38,105 nucleotides of DNA from Cytophagales bacterium. Lineage in GTDB: Bacteria > Bacteroidota > Bacteroidia > Cytophagales > Cyclobacteriaceae. The first letter of the stretch is position 1; every line of letters starts with the position of its first letter. The DNA lies in the NCBI GenBank assembly GCA_022360875.1, contig JAKSBZ010000023.1:1-38105 (forward strand). Reading direction: 5' to 3'. The notes beneath the pieces were generated by a model, which was not told the DNA's origin, ran no database searches, and worked only from the letters and a program-made list of their open reading frames with translations. Below, piece after piece: positions 1-8,708 of this stretch. Position numbers and translations under genes: made by a program.

Positions 1-245
1 AGATAAATAAATTCACCATCAACAATTTTCCATTTCCCTTTGCATTGAGGCTTCCCTGTAGCGGTACCTATAATCAAGAAAAATGTACTATCTGATTTCA
101 GTTCTAGTTTATAGGAAATATTAAAGTCTTTTCCTTTTTGCAAGCAGTAAAAAGTTCCACTCATCATATCATGTCCCACCTTCTGTGCATTACAAGATAA
201 TAGCGACGCAAAAAATATAGCTAAATTGATTATTGTTTTTTTCAT
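1..245 (-). CDS. Small exported protein, candidate immunity partner of the Rhs tip (3' end cut by window edge)
   Basis: The visible N-terminal ~81 residues start [22 protein letters not shown], a signal peptide that could be a lipoprotein signal (LLSC) or an ordinary one cut after NAQ. The mature part is short and probably beta-rich, with alternating hydrophobic residues and a Lys-Gly-Lys-Trp turn like small lipocalin-like Bacteroidota proteins. Its ATG overlaps the TGA of the upstream Rhs-tip gene as ATGA, so the two are likely translationally coupled. A small gene directly downstream of a polymorphic toxin tip is usually its immunity protein; that role is inferred from position only. The C-terminus lies outside the window, and I recognise no named family. 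Confidence 0.65.
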   Translation of the reverse strand, partial: MKKTIINLAIFFASLLSCNAQKVGHDMMSGTFYCLQKGKDFNISYKLELKSDSTFFLIIGTATGKPQCKGKWKIVDGEFIY

Positions 246-1117
246 TTCTTGTAATAGGTAGAAGGTGAGTTTTTCAAAATAAAATTCGTCGGTAATGATC
301 TCATTATTGCTGCATTTGGATAGGCATTAATAAAAGCAGACCTCCCAGAATTGATATTTATAGGACTAACGCCTGTATTTGCACTAACCCCTTGGACAAA
401 ATTCGGATGTCCCAATGGTACATACATACTTCCGCCTTGTAAGCCTTGAACCCATGAAGTAGTAATGCTTCCAAAAGAATTTGCTACAGATGTAGAAGTT
501 AACCCAGACACAGAAGATGGGTTATAAGCAAATTGTGCTTTATATGCTGCTACTTCATCAAATACATCCTGCCCCAAAGACTGACCTGTTTTCGAGTTAA
601 ATGCCATATCCCCAGATTCAAACTGCCCTGCATGAGTTGTCTCGTGGACAAAATTAGAAGTAGTGCCATAACTGATATTTATAATACCTGTTTTTGTATC
701 TAATGAAACACCTCCATTCTCTCCATTAGAGGTCTTTGAAAGACTGTATACTTGTTTACTTTCTTCCAATTTACCCATAGTAGACAGGCTGTTATCAAGA
801 TTGTTTATTCTTTTGGAAAGATTGCCAGTCTTCTTTGCCAATTTCTCTGAACTCCATCCTTTCTTTTCTGCTTTGGCTTTTAAATTATCAGACTTTTTTT
901 GTAACCTGTTTCGTTTATTTTGAACTAATCTCTTTTCCCTTTCCCATGCTTTTTGGCTACCTTCTTCGATTTCCGCACCAGTAGGATCGGTCAATTTTAT
1001 AGGATTATTCGCCACGTAATTGTATGGAGACATCGTATAGTATTTCTCCGCCAACGGATCCACCACATGCCACCGGCCTATGGCCGGGTCGTACATCCTG
1101 TTCTCGGACTGCTCCAA
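242..1117 (-). CDS. Displaced Rhs C-terminal tip with zincin-like (HETTH) toxin domain
   Basis: 291 residues from a TTG start; an in-frame TGA lies one codon further upstream (1121-1123), so no full Rhs protein is joined to it here. Residues 7-48 are the Rhs-repeat-associated core terminus ([20 protein letters not shown], then [11 protein letters not shown] and DPTG), the point after which Rhs proteins carry variable toxins. Residues 50-120 are Lys/Glu-rich and probably helical. Residues 155-195 hold [12 protein letters not shown] and DEVAAYKAQ: His158, Glu159 and His162 form an HExxH motif, and Glu188 is a plausible third zinc ligand, as in glu-zincins. The predicted activity is a metallopeptidase-type toxin. 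Such a tip could be expressed alone, or recombined onto an intact rhs gene. The coding sequence overlaps the next small gene by four bases. Confidence is high for the Rhs origin, moderate for toxicity. Confidence 0.8.
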   Translation of the reverse strand: MEQSENRMYDPAIGRWHVVDPLAEKYYTMSPYNYVANNPIKLTDPTGAEIEEGSQKAWEREKRLVQNKRNRLQKKSDNLKAKAEKKGWSSEKLAKKTGNLSKRINNLDNSLSTMGKLEESKQVYSLSKTSNGENGGVSLDTKTGIINISYGTTSNFVHETTHAGQFESGDMAFNSKTGQSLGQDVFDEVAAYKAQFAYNPSSVSGLTSTSVANSFGSITTSWVQGLQGGSMYVPLGHPNFVQGVSANTGVSPININSGRSAFINAYPNAAIMRSLPTNFILKNSPSTYYKK

Positions 1118-1272
1118 CAGTCATAAAGATAGTCATTTACATCTTTATTCCTACCTTTCTTCATCAATTCAAATGGATAACAATCAAGTATTTCTCAAAT
1201 TAACATCAACTTAAAGTACAACTGCGCTAATTTATGTATATTACTGATTAAACAAACTACAACCTCTCAACG

Positions 1273-2583
1273 ATGACCAGACTACTTAGCCTTTTATTCG
1301 CCCTGGCAGTGCTTTGCGCGCCTTCCCATGCGCAGCTGCTCAAAAAACTGAAAAAGAAAGCCCAGGAAAAAATTGAAAAAAAAGCCGAAGAGAAAATCAG
1401 CAGAAGAATGGATGAGTCGCCGCGCGGCAGCCCGGAAAAAACCGATCCGAAACAAGAGCCTCAAACCAACGAAAAAGCCAAAGCTATGCTGACGCTGAAG
1501 TTCAGCAGCAGGTACAGCGACCAGACGTTCAGGCTGAAAGGAAACACATTTGCCCGGGCAATGAAGGACAGCTACACGCTTATCGGTCAGTGGACAGAAC
1601 AAAGCGCCTCCAGCCAGTTCAACCTCACTCCTTTGCCAAAGAACAACGAATCTTCCATAGGAATTCTGGACAGGCCTTTTGCGGCTTCCGAAGAAGTCAA
1701 TTTGATTTTTCCGTGCAAGAAAAATGACAACACCATCACCGCCCTTACACTTTACAAAGGATCTGTTCGCCTTCGGCAGGTGTCACCGGAAAAGATGGAA
1801 ATCAGGTTCGAGGGAGAAGCGCTTCCAATGGATAAGCTTATGTATGCTTCCGCCCACAAACACCTCACTGGCGTAAAGGGCACTTTCAGCTTCTCGGGCA
1901 TTAATCTGGAGAAGGTCTCTTTCGATTTCGATCCGTCCGACTTGCCGCCGAAAGCCGATAAGCCAGCCAATGATTACGGATCCGATGAAGCAGATCTGCC
2001 TGTCCTCAACGCCATGATGGACAATAGCAGCATTTCTTTTGCCAACCGCTACGAATTTACAGGCTCCATATTCTACAGCATAACCTACACCGAATCTGCC
2101 ACGCCCGCATTCGGTTACCGGCTGTTTTTTCATAAAAACAAAAGCAACTACTTCGGGCTTGAGGTGGAAAACCCAGAACACCAGCTAAACAGCATGATGA
2201 TCTTAGACAAGGACAAACTGCTGAATTTCGTAGACATGAACGGAAGCAAAAACTGCATCGCCTTATCCAGAGAAAAGGATGAAAGCACCCTGAGCTTCAC
2301 CGAAGAAGATGCCGAAAAATTTGTCAAAACCAGCCGCAAAAAAAAGGTTATGGGCTACTCCTGCACGCTTTATACTCTCCAAGAAGAAGAAGGCACATCG
2401 CTTTACTGGATAACAGAACAGATTGATCTGCCCAACATCTTCTCCCCGACCGATTACCAGCCTTTCAAGGGAATGATCCTTGAATTTGAAACGTACGACG
2501 GAAAACAAAAAACCAAAGGAACGGCCACCAGCATCGACCTGAAAAAAGCCTTTTCTTTTTCAACCAAAGAATATAAAAAATAA
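1273..2583 (+). CDS. Secreted DUF4412-like protein
   Basis: 436 residues with a clear Sec signal peptide (MTRLLSLLFALAVLCAPSHA, cut before QLLKKL). A strongly charged Lys/Glu helix follows (about residues 21-70), a layout common in periplasmic Bacteroidota proteins of the DUF4412 group. The C-terminal ~190 residues contain the pattern of that family: an initial beta stretch (YEFTGSIFYSITY), a KSNYFGLEV-like strand, and a segment ending KVMGYSCTLYTLQ...GTSLYWITEQ. The middle 200 residues look like a beta-rich domain that I do not recognise. No enzymatic motif is visible. It is transcribed alone, away from the Rhs fragment and followed by a terminator hairpin. The DUF4412 assignment is by pattern memory and moderately sure; the molecular role is unknown. 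Confidence 0.65.
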   Translation: MTRLLSLLFALAVLCAPSHAQLLKKLKKKAQEKIEKKAEEKISRRMDESPRGSPEKTDPKQEPQTNEKAKAMLTLKFSSRYSDQTFRLKGNTFARAMKDSYTLIGQWTEQSASSQFNLTPLPKNNESSIGILDRPFAASEEVNLIFPCKKNDNTITALTLYKGSVRLRQVSPEKMEIRFEGEALPMDKLMYASAHKHLTGVKGTFSFSGINLEKVSFDFDPSDLPPKADKPANDYGSDEADLPVLNAMMDNSSISFANRYEFTGSIFYSITYTESATPAFGYRLFFHKNKSNYFGLEVENPEHQLNSMMILDKDKLLNFVDMNGSKNCIALSREKDESTLSFTEEDAEKFVKTSRKKKVMGYSCTLYTLQEEEGTSLYWITEQIDLPNIFSPTDYQPFKGMILEFETYDGKQKTKGTATSIDLKKAFSFSTKEYKK

Positions 2584-2678
2584 CAGAACCACCTGATATT
2601 TCCAGGCATTTCATTCTCTTGAATTGAAATTTCGTGTCTTGAAAAAATGTGCGGTCAGCACTAACGGCATTACATTGC

Positions 2679-2723
2679 GCCGGGGACTGGGCTCAGTGAG
2701 AAATCCCCGGCTCTTTTCTTTTT
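2679..2723 (+). terminator. Rho-independent terminator after the DUF4412-like gene
   Basis: An 8-bp perfect stem GCCGGGGA (2679-2686) / TCCCCGGC (2704-2711) with a 17-nt loop is followed by a pyrimidine run TCTTTTCTTTTT. It lies about 95 bases after the stop codon and before leuS. Confidence 0.6.
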
Positions 2724-2863
2724 CCGCGGCATCCCTTTGGCCCGCTTACCCAGCCCGCAATATTTTAATCCCCGTCCATTCTTACATTTTGAAATCAAAA
2801 GCGTATTTTTACGATTCAGATTAAAGCAAAAAACAAAACTCCATATATAAATACTTTTTTGAA

Positions 2864-5644
2864 ATGGCTGAATACAACTTCAGGGATATAGAAAAAAAGT
2901 GGCAGGCCTACTGGGAAGAAAACAGTACGTTCAATGCCCAAGTCGACGAATCGAAAAAAAAATATTATGTGCTGGACATGTTCCCTTATCCGTCGGGAGC
3001 AGGGCTGCACGTCGGGCACCCGCTCGGCTACATAGCCTCGGACATTGTTTCCCGGTTCAAAAAGCAGCAAGGCTTCAACGTGCTGCACCCAATGGGTTTT
3101 GATTCGTTCGGACTGCCGGCCGAGCAATACGCCATACAGACAGGACAGCATCCTGCCCTTACCACCGAGACAAACATCAGCCGCTACAAAGAACAGCTGG
3201 GAATCATCGGATTCTCGTTCGACTGGGACAAAGAAGTAAGAACCAGCTCGCCGGAGTACTACAAATGGACGCAGTGGATCTTCCTGCAGATTTTCAACAG
3301 CTGGTACGACACCAAAGCAGACAAAGCAAAAAAAATCGACGAACTGGTTGCCCTTTTCGAAACGGAAGGAAACCAGAATATCAAAGCCTCATGCGACGAA
3401 GACACCCCGCTGTTCACTGCAGAAGCCTGGAAAAACATGGCGCGCAAGGAACAGCAGGACATCCTGATGAAATACCGGCTGACATTTCTTTCGGAAACCT
3501 TCGTGAACTGGTGTCCGGAGCTGGGAACCGTGCTGGCAAACGACGAAGTAATCGGCGGCGTTTCGGAGCGCGGCGGCCACCCGGTGGAACGCAAAAAAAT
3601 GTGGCAGTGGAGCATGCGCATAACGGCATACGCTGACCGGCTGCTGAAAGGACTGGAAGAAATTGACTTTTCAGAACCGCTGAAGGACATGCAGCGCAAC
3701 TGGATCGGCAAATCGCACGGATGCTCGCTGCACTTCAACGTCGAAAACTCGGAAAGAGTGCTTGAGGTCTTCACCACCCGCGCGGACACCGTGTTCGGCG
3801 TGTCATTTATGACCATGGCTCCGGAACACGAATGGGTGGCTGAGCTGACAACCGACGAGCAGCGCGCAGAAGTGGAAGCCTATGTGGAGCAGGCGAAAAA
3901 CCGCTCCGAGCGCGAGCGAATGACCGACGTAAAGACCGTTTCAGGCGTATTCACCGGCTCGTATGCCATTCATCCATTCACCGGAAAGAAAGTGCCGATC
4001 TGGATAGCCGACTACGTGCTTTCAGGCTACGGAACAGGAGTCGTTATGGCTGTTCCGTGTTCTGACACCAGAGACTACGCTTTCGCCTCCCACTTCGATT
4101 TGCCGGTTGTGCGAATCCAGGAAGGCGAAAAAACCGATATTTCGCAGGACGACTTCGATGCGAAAGCCGGAAAAATGATCAACTCCGATTTCCTGAACGG
4201 CATGTCGGTAAAAGAGGCTATGCCGGCCATGATCAGCAAAGTGGAAGAAATGGGCATCGGCGAAGCAAAAGTACAGTACAAAATGCGCGACGCCGTATTT
4301 ACGCGCCAGCGCTACTGGGGAGAACCGATTCCGGTATACTTCGACGAAGAAGGCGTGGCCTGTCCGCTGGACGAAAGCCAGTTGCCGCTGAACCTGCCGG
4401 AAGTTGACGAGTACCTGCCTACCGCTACGGGAGAGCCTCCTTTGGGTAGAGCCGCCGGCTGGAAAAAAGACGGCAAATACAGCTACGAGCTGAGCACAAT
4501 GCCGGGCTGGGCCGGATCAAGCTGGTATTTCCTGCGTTATATGGATCCGAAAAACGGCGAAGCTTTTGCCGATCCTAAGGCTATGGCCTACTGGAACCAG
4601 GTAGACTTGTACATCGGCGGCGCCGAACACGCCACCGGACACCTGCTCTACTCGCGTTTCTGGACGAAATTCCTGTACGACATAGGCTACATCCAGTTCG
4701 AGGAGCCGTTCAAAAAGCTAATCAACCAGGGAATGATTCAGGGACGTTCTAACTTCGTGTACCGCGTAAACGGCACCAACAAGTTCGTATCCCACAGCCT
4801 GCGCAACGAGCACGAAACCACCCGTCTGCACGTGGACGTGAACATCGTTGAAAACGACCAGCTGGACATTGAAGCATTCAAAACATGGCGTCCGGACTTC
4901 AAGGACGCGGAATTTATTCTGGAGGACGGCAAATATATCTGCGGCGCGGAAGTTGAAAAAATGTCGAAATCGAAGTTCAACGTGGTGAACCCGGACGACA
5001 TCGTCAACCGGTTCGGCGCGGACACTTTCCGTCTGTACGAAATGTTCCTCGGCCCGCTGGAGCAGTTCAAACCATGGAACACCAACGGAATCGACGGCGT
5101 TTACAAATTCCTGAAAAAACTGTGGAGACTTTTCCACGGCGGAGCAAACGGAGCATTCCAGGTTTCTGACGAAAAAGCAACAAAAGACGAACTGAAAATT
5201 GTCCACACGGCAATCAAAAAGGTAACCGACGATCTGGAAAGATTCTCGTTCAACACTTCGGTGTCGAACTTTATGATCTGCGTCAACGAGCTGCAGACCA
5301 AAAAATGCAACAAGCGCGAAGTGCTGACGGATTTGGTGAAAATTGTGGCTCCGTACGCGCCGCACATTGCCGAAGAGCTCTGGACGCTGCTGGGCAACAA
5401 AGAGTCCATCACCAAAGCCGGCTTTCCGGTATGCAATGAGGCCTACCTGAAAGAGGACGCGTTCCTGTATCCGGTGATGATAAACGGCAAAATGCGAGCA
5501 AAGATTGAGCTGCCCGCAGATGCCTCTAAAGAGGAAATCGAAAAGGCTGCTCTGGCGCATGAGAATGTTGTGAAGTGGACGGAAGGCAAAACGCCGAAGC
5601 GCGTTATTGTCGTGCCGAAAAAAATTGTGAACCTTGTGATCTAA
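2864..5644 (+). CDS. leuS: Leucyl-tRNA synthetase
   Basis: 926 residues, the usual length for Bacteroidota LeuRS. It charges tRNA-Leu with leucine in the cytoplasm. The class I signatures are present: HVGH (residues 49-52, after FPYPSGAGL) and KMSKS (699-703). Other landmarks are the [17 protein letters not shown] stretch, the CP1 editing domain with [12 protein letters not shown], and the tRNA-binding C-terminus ending [15 protein letters not shown]. Two insertions relative to E. coli are visible: a ~50-residue helical insert before [11 protein letters not shown] and a leucine-specific insert just before KMSKS. Similar inserts are common in this phylum. The gene stands alone between two terminators. 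Identification is secure. Confidence 0.98.
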   Translation: MAEYNFRDIEKKWQAYWEENSTFNAQVDESKKKYYVLDMFPYPSGAGLHVGHPLGYIASDIVSRFKKQQGFNVLHPMGFDSFGLPAEQYAIQTGQHPALTTETNISRYKEQLGIIGFSFDWDKEVRTSSPEYYKWTQWIFLQIFNSWYDTKADKAKKIDELVALFETEGNQNIKASCDEDTPLFTAEAWKNMARKEQQDILMKYRLTFLSETFVNWCPELGTVLANDEVIGGVSERGGHPVERKKMWQWSMRITAYADRLLKGLEEIDFSEPLKDMQRNWIGKSHGCSLHFNVENSERVLEVFTTRADTVFGVSFMTMAPEHEWVAELTTDEQRAEVEAYVEQAKNRSERERMTDVKTVSGVFTGSYAIHPFTGKKVPIWIADYVLSGYGTGVVMAVPCSDTRDYAFASHFDLPVVRIQEGEKTDISQDDFDAKAGKMINSDFLNGMSVKEAMPAMISKVEEMGIGEAKVQYKMRDAVFTRQRYWGEPIPVYFDEEGVACPLDESQLPLNLPEVDEYLPTATGEPPLGRAAGWKKDGKYSYELSTMPGWAGSSWYFLRYMDPKNGEAFADPKAMAYWNQVDLYIGGAEHATGHLLYSRFWTKFLYDIGYIQFEEPFKKLINQGMIQGRSNFVYRVNGTNKFVSHSLRNEHETTRLHVDVNIVENDQLDIEAFKTWRPDFKDAEFILEDGKYICGAEVEKMSKSKFNVVNPDDIVNRFGADTFRLYEMFLGPLEQFKPWNTNGIDGVYKFLKKLWRLFHGGANGAFQVSDEKATKDELKIVHTAIKKVTDDLERFSFNTSVSNFMICVNELQTKKCNKREVLTDLVKIVAPYAPHIAEELWTLLGNKESITKAGFPVCNEAYLKEDAFLYPVMINGKMRAKIELPADASKEEIEKAALAHENVVKWTEGKTPKRVIVVPKKIVNLVI

Positions 5645-5668
5645 AAATTGATCATAATATAAAACTCA

Positions 5669-5703
5669 AAATGGGATAGTGGTTACATTATCCCATTTTT
5701 TTA
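5669..5703 (+). terminator. Rho-independent terminator of leuS
   Basis: A 10-bp stem AAATGGGATA (5669-5678) / TATCCCATTT (5689-5698) with a 10-nt loop runs into a T-rich tract starting 25 bases after the leuS stop codon. Confidence 0.9.
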
Positions 5704-5812
5704 TTTATTTTTCAAATAATGAAAATTTGATTTATAATAAGATAAAGCAAACACATAATCTCATTTTGCTCGATTATATTTCACTTTATTCTATTCCACA
5801 ATCAAACGCAAA

Positions 5813-6835
5813 ATGATGAAAGACAAATCTTATTTATGATGGCTTGTCTGCCTGGCAGCAATTGTTTTCCCCGCTGCTCATCTTCCGACAGCGATAAGCC
5901 GAGTGAAGCGAAAATAACCGCCGAAATCAGGAATGAAATAAAAAGCGTGTCTCATTTGGTGCGGAAATTTCATTCGGTCAGCAACGATTATTTCATCCGC
6001 AGCACCCCGGATGAAAAACCGTCGGATCAAAACCGCATGCAGTTTTTTGACTGTCAGTTTTACAAAGGCCTGGTAGAACCCGGCTCCACTCCTGACGACT
6101 GCCCGAAAGCCAACGCGGACTGCCTCGAGGACGCTCCAAACGACATCTACATCACCTATGACTTCTGCAATGGATGAGAAGCCGCTGAAACGCAGCTATC
6201 CGGAATCATCCGATCAAAACAAACCTGATCGATTTTTTTAAACCTGAGGAAACAACCAAGGAATTTGAACTGACAAATGTCGGACTGGACGGCTCCATCT
6301 TCAATGCAACAGGCACGCAGAAAGTGAAAGTTGACCTTTCAAGCATCGGCGACGGTCTTAACGATCTACCTGTAACCTATGAAACCGCAGCCAGCTGCGT
6401 TATTCAGAAAGGAGAAGACAGAACTGAACTGCAGCTTGCTGACTTCACGCAGCTCCAAAACGGCATGTTCACCTCCGAGCGGTCGTTCAGCGGCAAGCTC
6501 TGCCGGGCGGCGCGACGATCAGCTCCGAAACCACCGAAGCGCTGATCCTAAAAACCGACTGCTCCAGCGACACCGGAAACGGAGACGATGAGTCCGCGCA
6601 TCTCGTTCTCGCGCTGGGCAAAGAGCGTATGATTTATACAAACGGCGGAAACTCCTATACGGTCACTGTCGACTTCGGCGACGGAATCTGCAACTACATT
6701 TACGCTATCATATATTCGGACGGAAACTCTACCCAGTACGACATCCGAACGTCCCTGCCAATCAGCATCCAGAATAAAACCCGAGCAGAAAACTTGAATT
6801 TTCAGCCCTTAGGCTCGTCTGGCCAAAGAGATTTT
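5813..6835 (+). pseudogene. Decayed lipoprotein gene, paralogue of the gene at 7032-8000
   Basis: The frame opens ATG-ATG at 5813 with a lipoprotein-type start (MMKDKSYL) and meets TGA at 5837-5839. It resumes as WLVCLAAIVF, shifts frame into CSSSDSDKPSE (a typical Cys-Ser-Ser lipoprotein N-terminus) and reads to TGA at 6175-6177. It then changes frame into TKEFELTNVGLDGSIFNATG, and again near 6500 into LPGGATISSETTEALILK and the final NGGNSYTVTVDFGDGICNYIY. At least three frameshifts and one early stop are therefore needed. The joined fragments follow the intact neighbour in order: VGLDGSIFN matches LGIDGATVN, FSGK-LPGGAT matches YSGTVNGETV, and NGGNSYTVTVDFGDGICNYIY matches NAGQARSFTVNYGNGACESIY. 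It reads as a tandem duplicate that has decayed. Sequencing error cannot explain several separate breaks well. Confidence 0.8.
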
Positions 6836-7031
6836 TGTCTTCTGCAAAAAATACAACATCAGAAAATCTCCGCAAAATCTTTCAAAATCTTCAGCCTAAA
6901 CAACCAAAACCATTTTTCTGAAAATCAGTTGCAAGCTCTCTTTTTCAATATTTTTTAATGAAAAAAATAAAAATTCAAATCCAAACATAGCTGACTGCGT
7001 TCATATTTATGTGTTAACCAATCACTACAGG

Positions 7032-8000
7032 ATGATGAAAACTTTTAAGAATTCTCGGCAGACCAATTACTGGCTGCTTCTTCTTCCCTTTGTTTTCCTC
7101 TTCGCTATCGCCTGCTCATCCGACGATGACGATGAGCCAATTGCTCCGCCGACACCGCTGGATGCACAGGAGGATTTTCATGACGTCATGCAAGCCATCA
7201 ATGAATCCATAGGAATAATGGACGACATCCGATTCAATTCTTGGGATGCGCTTATGGGGCCACCGGAAGGGACAGCACCGGGTGAAGAATTTAACGGCAC
7301 CCCGCCGCACGGAGGAGCTGTTGCGCAAAGGCTTTCCACCGCCGGCTGTATGAACTTAACCATTGACTCCAGCCAGATTGCCCAGCAAATTTTACGAGCA
7401 ACCTTCAGCTTTGGAGACAGCTGTACAATAGAACAAACGGTATTTTCGGGCAGCTACACATTCGAGTTCCACCAAAACGAACTCCTCATTCCGGACCGAG
7501 CGAGTATAACATTCAACAATTTAGGAATTGACGGCGCAACAGTCAACGGAACAGTCACGTACCAGTTCGCCTACTCGGTGTCAAGCAATCTGCAGGACTC
7601 CATCACCCGACAGCAGACCACCAAAGATATCCGCATCACAGGACCTGACCGCCAGTTTACAATTGACGGAACAGAGCTGTTTGTCCTGAGCAGAGACAGC
7701 ATTTCGCTTGCCCGAAACTATAGCGGAACGGTAAACGGAGAGACAGTATTCACCACCTCCACACAAGAGCCCATTATCTATACAATGGCCTGCGAGAGGA
7801 GCATAAGTCCTGACCAGCCGATGAATGTTGGGCCTGTTTCAGGTATTGAGCGGCTGACAATCACCAACGCAGGACAAGCACGTTCGTTTACTGTAAACTA
7901 CGGTAACGGAGCATGTGAAAGCATCTATACTGTCACCGACGACAATGGATATATCATGGCGTTTTCTTTCGGAGACAGGACACCGGTTTCCACTCCTTAA
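7032..8000 (+). CDS. Exported lipoprotein of unknown function
   Basis: 322 residues from the ATG at 7032; an in-frame GTG at 7011 would only add seven residues ahead of the signal peptide. The N-terminus MMKTFKNSRQTNYWLLLLPFVFLFAIAC ends in a lipobox, followed by SSDDDDEP, an acidic tether typical of Bacteroidota surface-exposed lipoproteins. The mature part is Thr/Ser/Asn-rich with regular beta-strand spacing and two repeated-looking strands (FSGSYTFEF and YSGTVNGETVF). A C-terminal module has NYGNGACESIYTVTD. Three cysteines (in AGCMN, DSCT and MACE) plus GACES could form disulfides. No catalytic motif or known family is recognised. A damaged paralogue lies directly upstream, so this is one of a small local family. 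Confidence 0.75.
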   Translation: MMKTFKNSRQTNYWLLLLPFVFLFAIACSSDDDDEPIAPPTPLDAQEDFHDVMQAINESIGIMDDIRFNSWDALMGPPEGTAPGEEFNGTPPHGGAVAQRLSTAGCMNLTIDSSQIAQQILRATFSFGDSCTIEQTVFSGSYTFEFHQNELLIPDRASITFNNLGIDGATVNGTVTYQFAYSVSSNLQDSITRQQTTKDIRITGPDRQFTIDGTELFVLSRDSISLARNYSGTVNGETVFTTSTQEPIIYTMACERSISPDQPMNVGPVSGIERLTITNAGQARSFTVNYGNGACESIYTVTDDNGYIMAFSFGDRTPVSTP

Positions 8001-8009
8001 CAAACGCAG

Positions 8010-8036
8010 GCGCCTCATTTTCGAGGCGCTTTTTTA
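8010..8036 (+). terminator. Rho-independent terminator
   Basis: A 7-bp GC-rich stem GCGCCTC (8010-8016) / GAGGCGC (8023-8029) with a 6-nt loop is followed by six T's, ten bases after the lipoprotein stop codon. It lies between convergent genes and best serves the plus strand. Confidence 0.9.
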
Positions 8037-8540
8037 TTGCCAGCTGGCATACATCACATAATTCTTGGCGGTTCTTTCAAAAACAGCCATCTGTTCTTCG
8101 GTCAGCTTCTTGACTTTTTTTGCAGGAGCCCCCGCATATACATAGCCCGACTCTAAATGAGCATTTGCCAATACCACAGATCCCGCCGCAACAATAACAT
8201 GCGACTCCACCACTGCATTGTCCATTACAACCGCATTCATCCCAATAAGCACTCGGTCTCTGATTTCACAGCCATGCACGCATGCGTTATGACCGATATT
8301 CACATCATTTCCGATAACTGTAGCCGCCTTTTCGTAAGTACCGTGCACCACCACGCCGTCCTGTATGTTGGTCCGGTTTCCGATCGTTATGCTGTTTACA
8401 TCGCCGCGGACCACCGCCGAGTACCAAACCGTGCAGTCGCTGCCCATCCGCACATCGCCCACAACCGTCGAATTTTCAGCCAGCCAACAGTTTTCGCCCA
8501 TTACAGGAGTCTTTCCTTTTATTTCTTTCACTAAAACCAT
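8034..8540 (-). CDS. Gamma-carbonic anhydrase-like hexapeptide-repeat protein (YrdA/PaaY type)
   Basis: 168 residues, the usual length of the YrdA-type gamma-carbonic anhydrase family. These trimeric left-handed beta-helix proteins bind a metal between subunits. The hexapeptide pattern runs from about residue 15 to 135 (STVVGDV, CTVWYSAVVRGD, ITIGNRTNIQDGVVVH, ATVIGNDVNIGHNACVHG). The metal-site set is complete: Arg45 and Asp47 in RGD, Gln60-Asp61, and His66, His84 and His89. It ends with the usual AGAPAKKVKKLTEEQ helix. It may have carbonic anhydrase activity, but many family members are inactive or act as thioesterases (PaaY), so the substrate is open. It is a single gene converging on the lipoprotein and divergent from the PabB-like gene. 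Confidence 0.9.
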   Translation of the reverse strand: MVLVKEIKGKTPVMGENCWLAENSTVVGDVRMGSDCTVWYSAVVRGDVNSITIGNRTNIQDGVVVHGTYEKAATVIGNDVNIGHNACVHGCEIRDRVLIGMNAVVMDNAVVESHVIVAAGSVVLANAHLESGYVYAGAPAKKVKKLTEEQMAVFERTAKNYVMYASWQ

Positions 8541-8653
8541 AATAAATAAAACAAATCAAGCTACTTATTTCTTTTGCCTCCGCCCCTTACAAACATCCCC
8601 CTAAGATTACTATTTATGATAATAAATCAAACCCCATCACCAAAAGCTTTCGC

Positions 8654-8684
8654 TTTAGAGTCCCGGATAGATTCTCTATATTTG
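8654..8684 (+). promoter_or_regulatory. Bacteroidota-type promoter of the pabB-like gene
   Basis: TATATTTG at 8677-8684 fits the -7 consensus TAnnTTTG exactly. With a 19-base spacer there is TTTA at 8654-8657, one base off the -33 TTTG box. The predicted transcript start is about 15-20 bases before the ATG at 8709. Confidence 0.55.
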
Positions 8685-8708
8685 CGGAAATCTGCAGGCA
8701 CTGTGTAA

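Noticed and set aside
2624-2824. 66-codon open frame between the DUF4412-like gene and leuS
   Set aside because: It runs through the GC-rich terminator hairpin, has no start context and no protein-like pattern.
4718-5560. 280-codon open frame opposite leuS
   Set aside because: It is a mirror frame of leuS codons, rich in Phe, Val, His and Arg with no motif.
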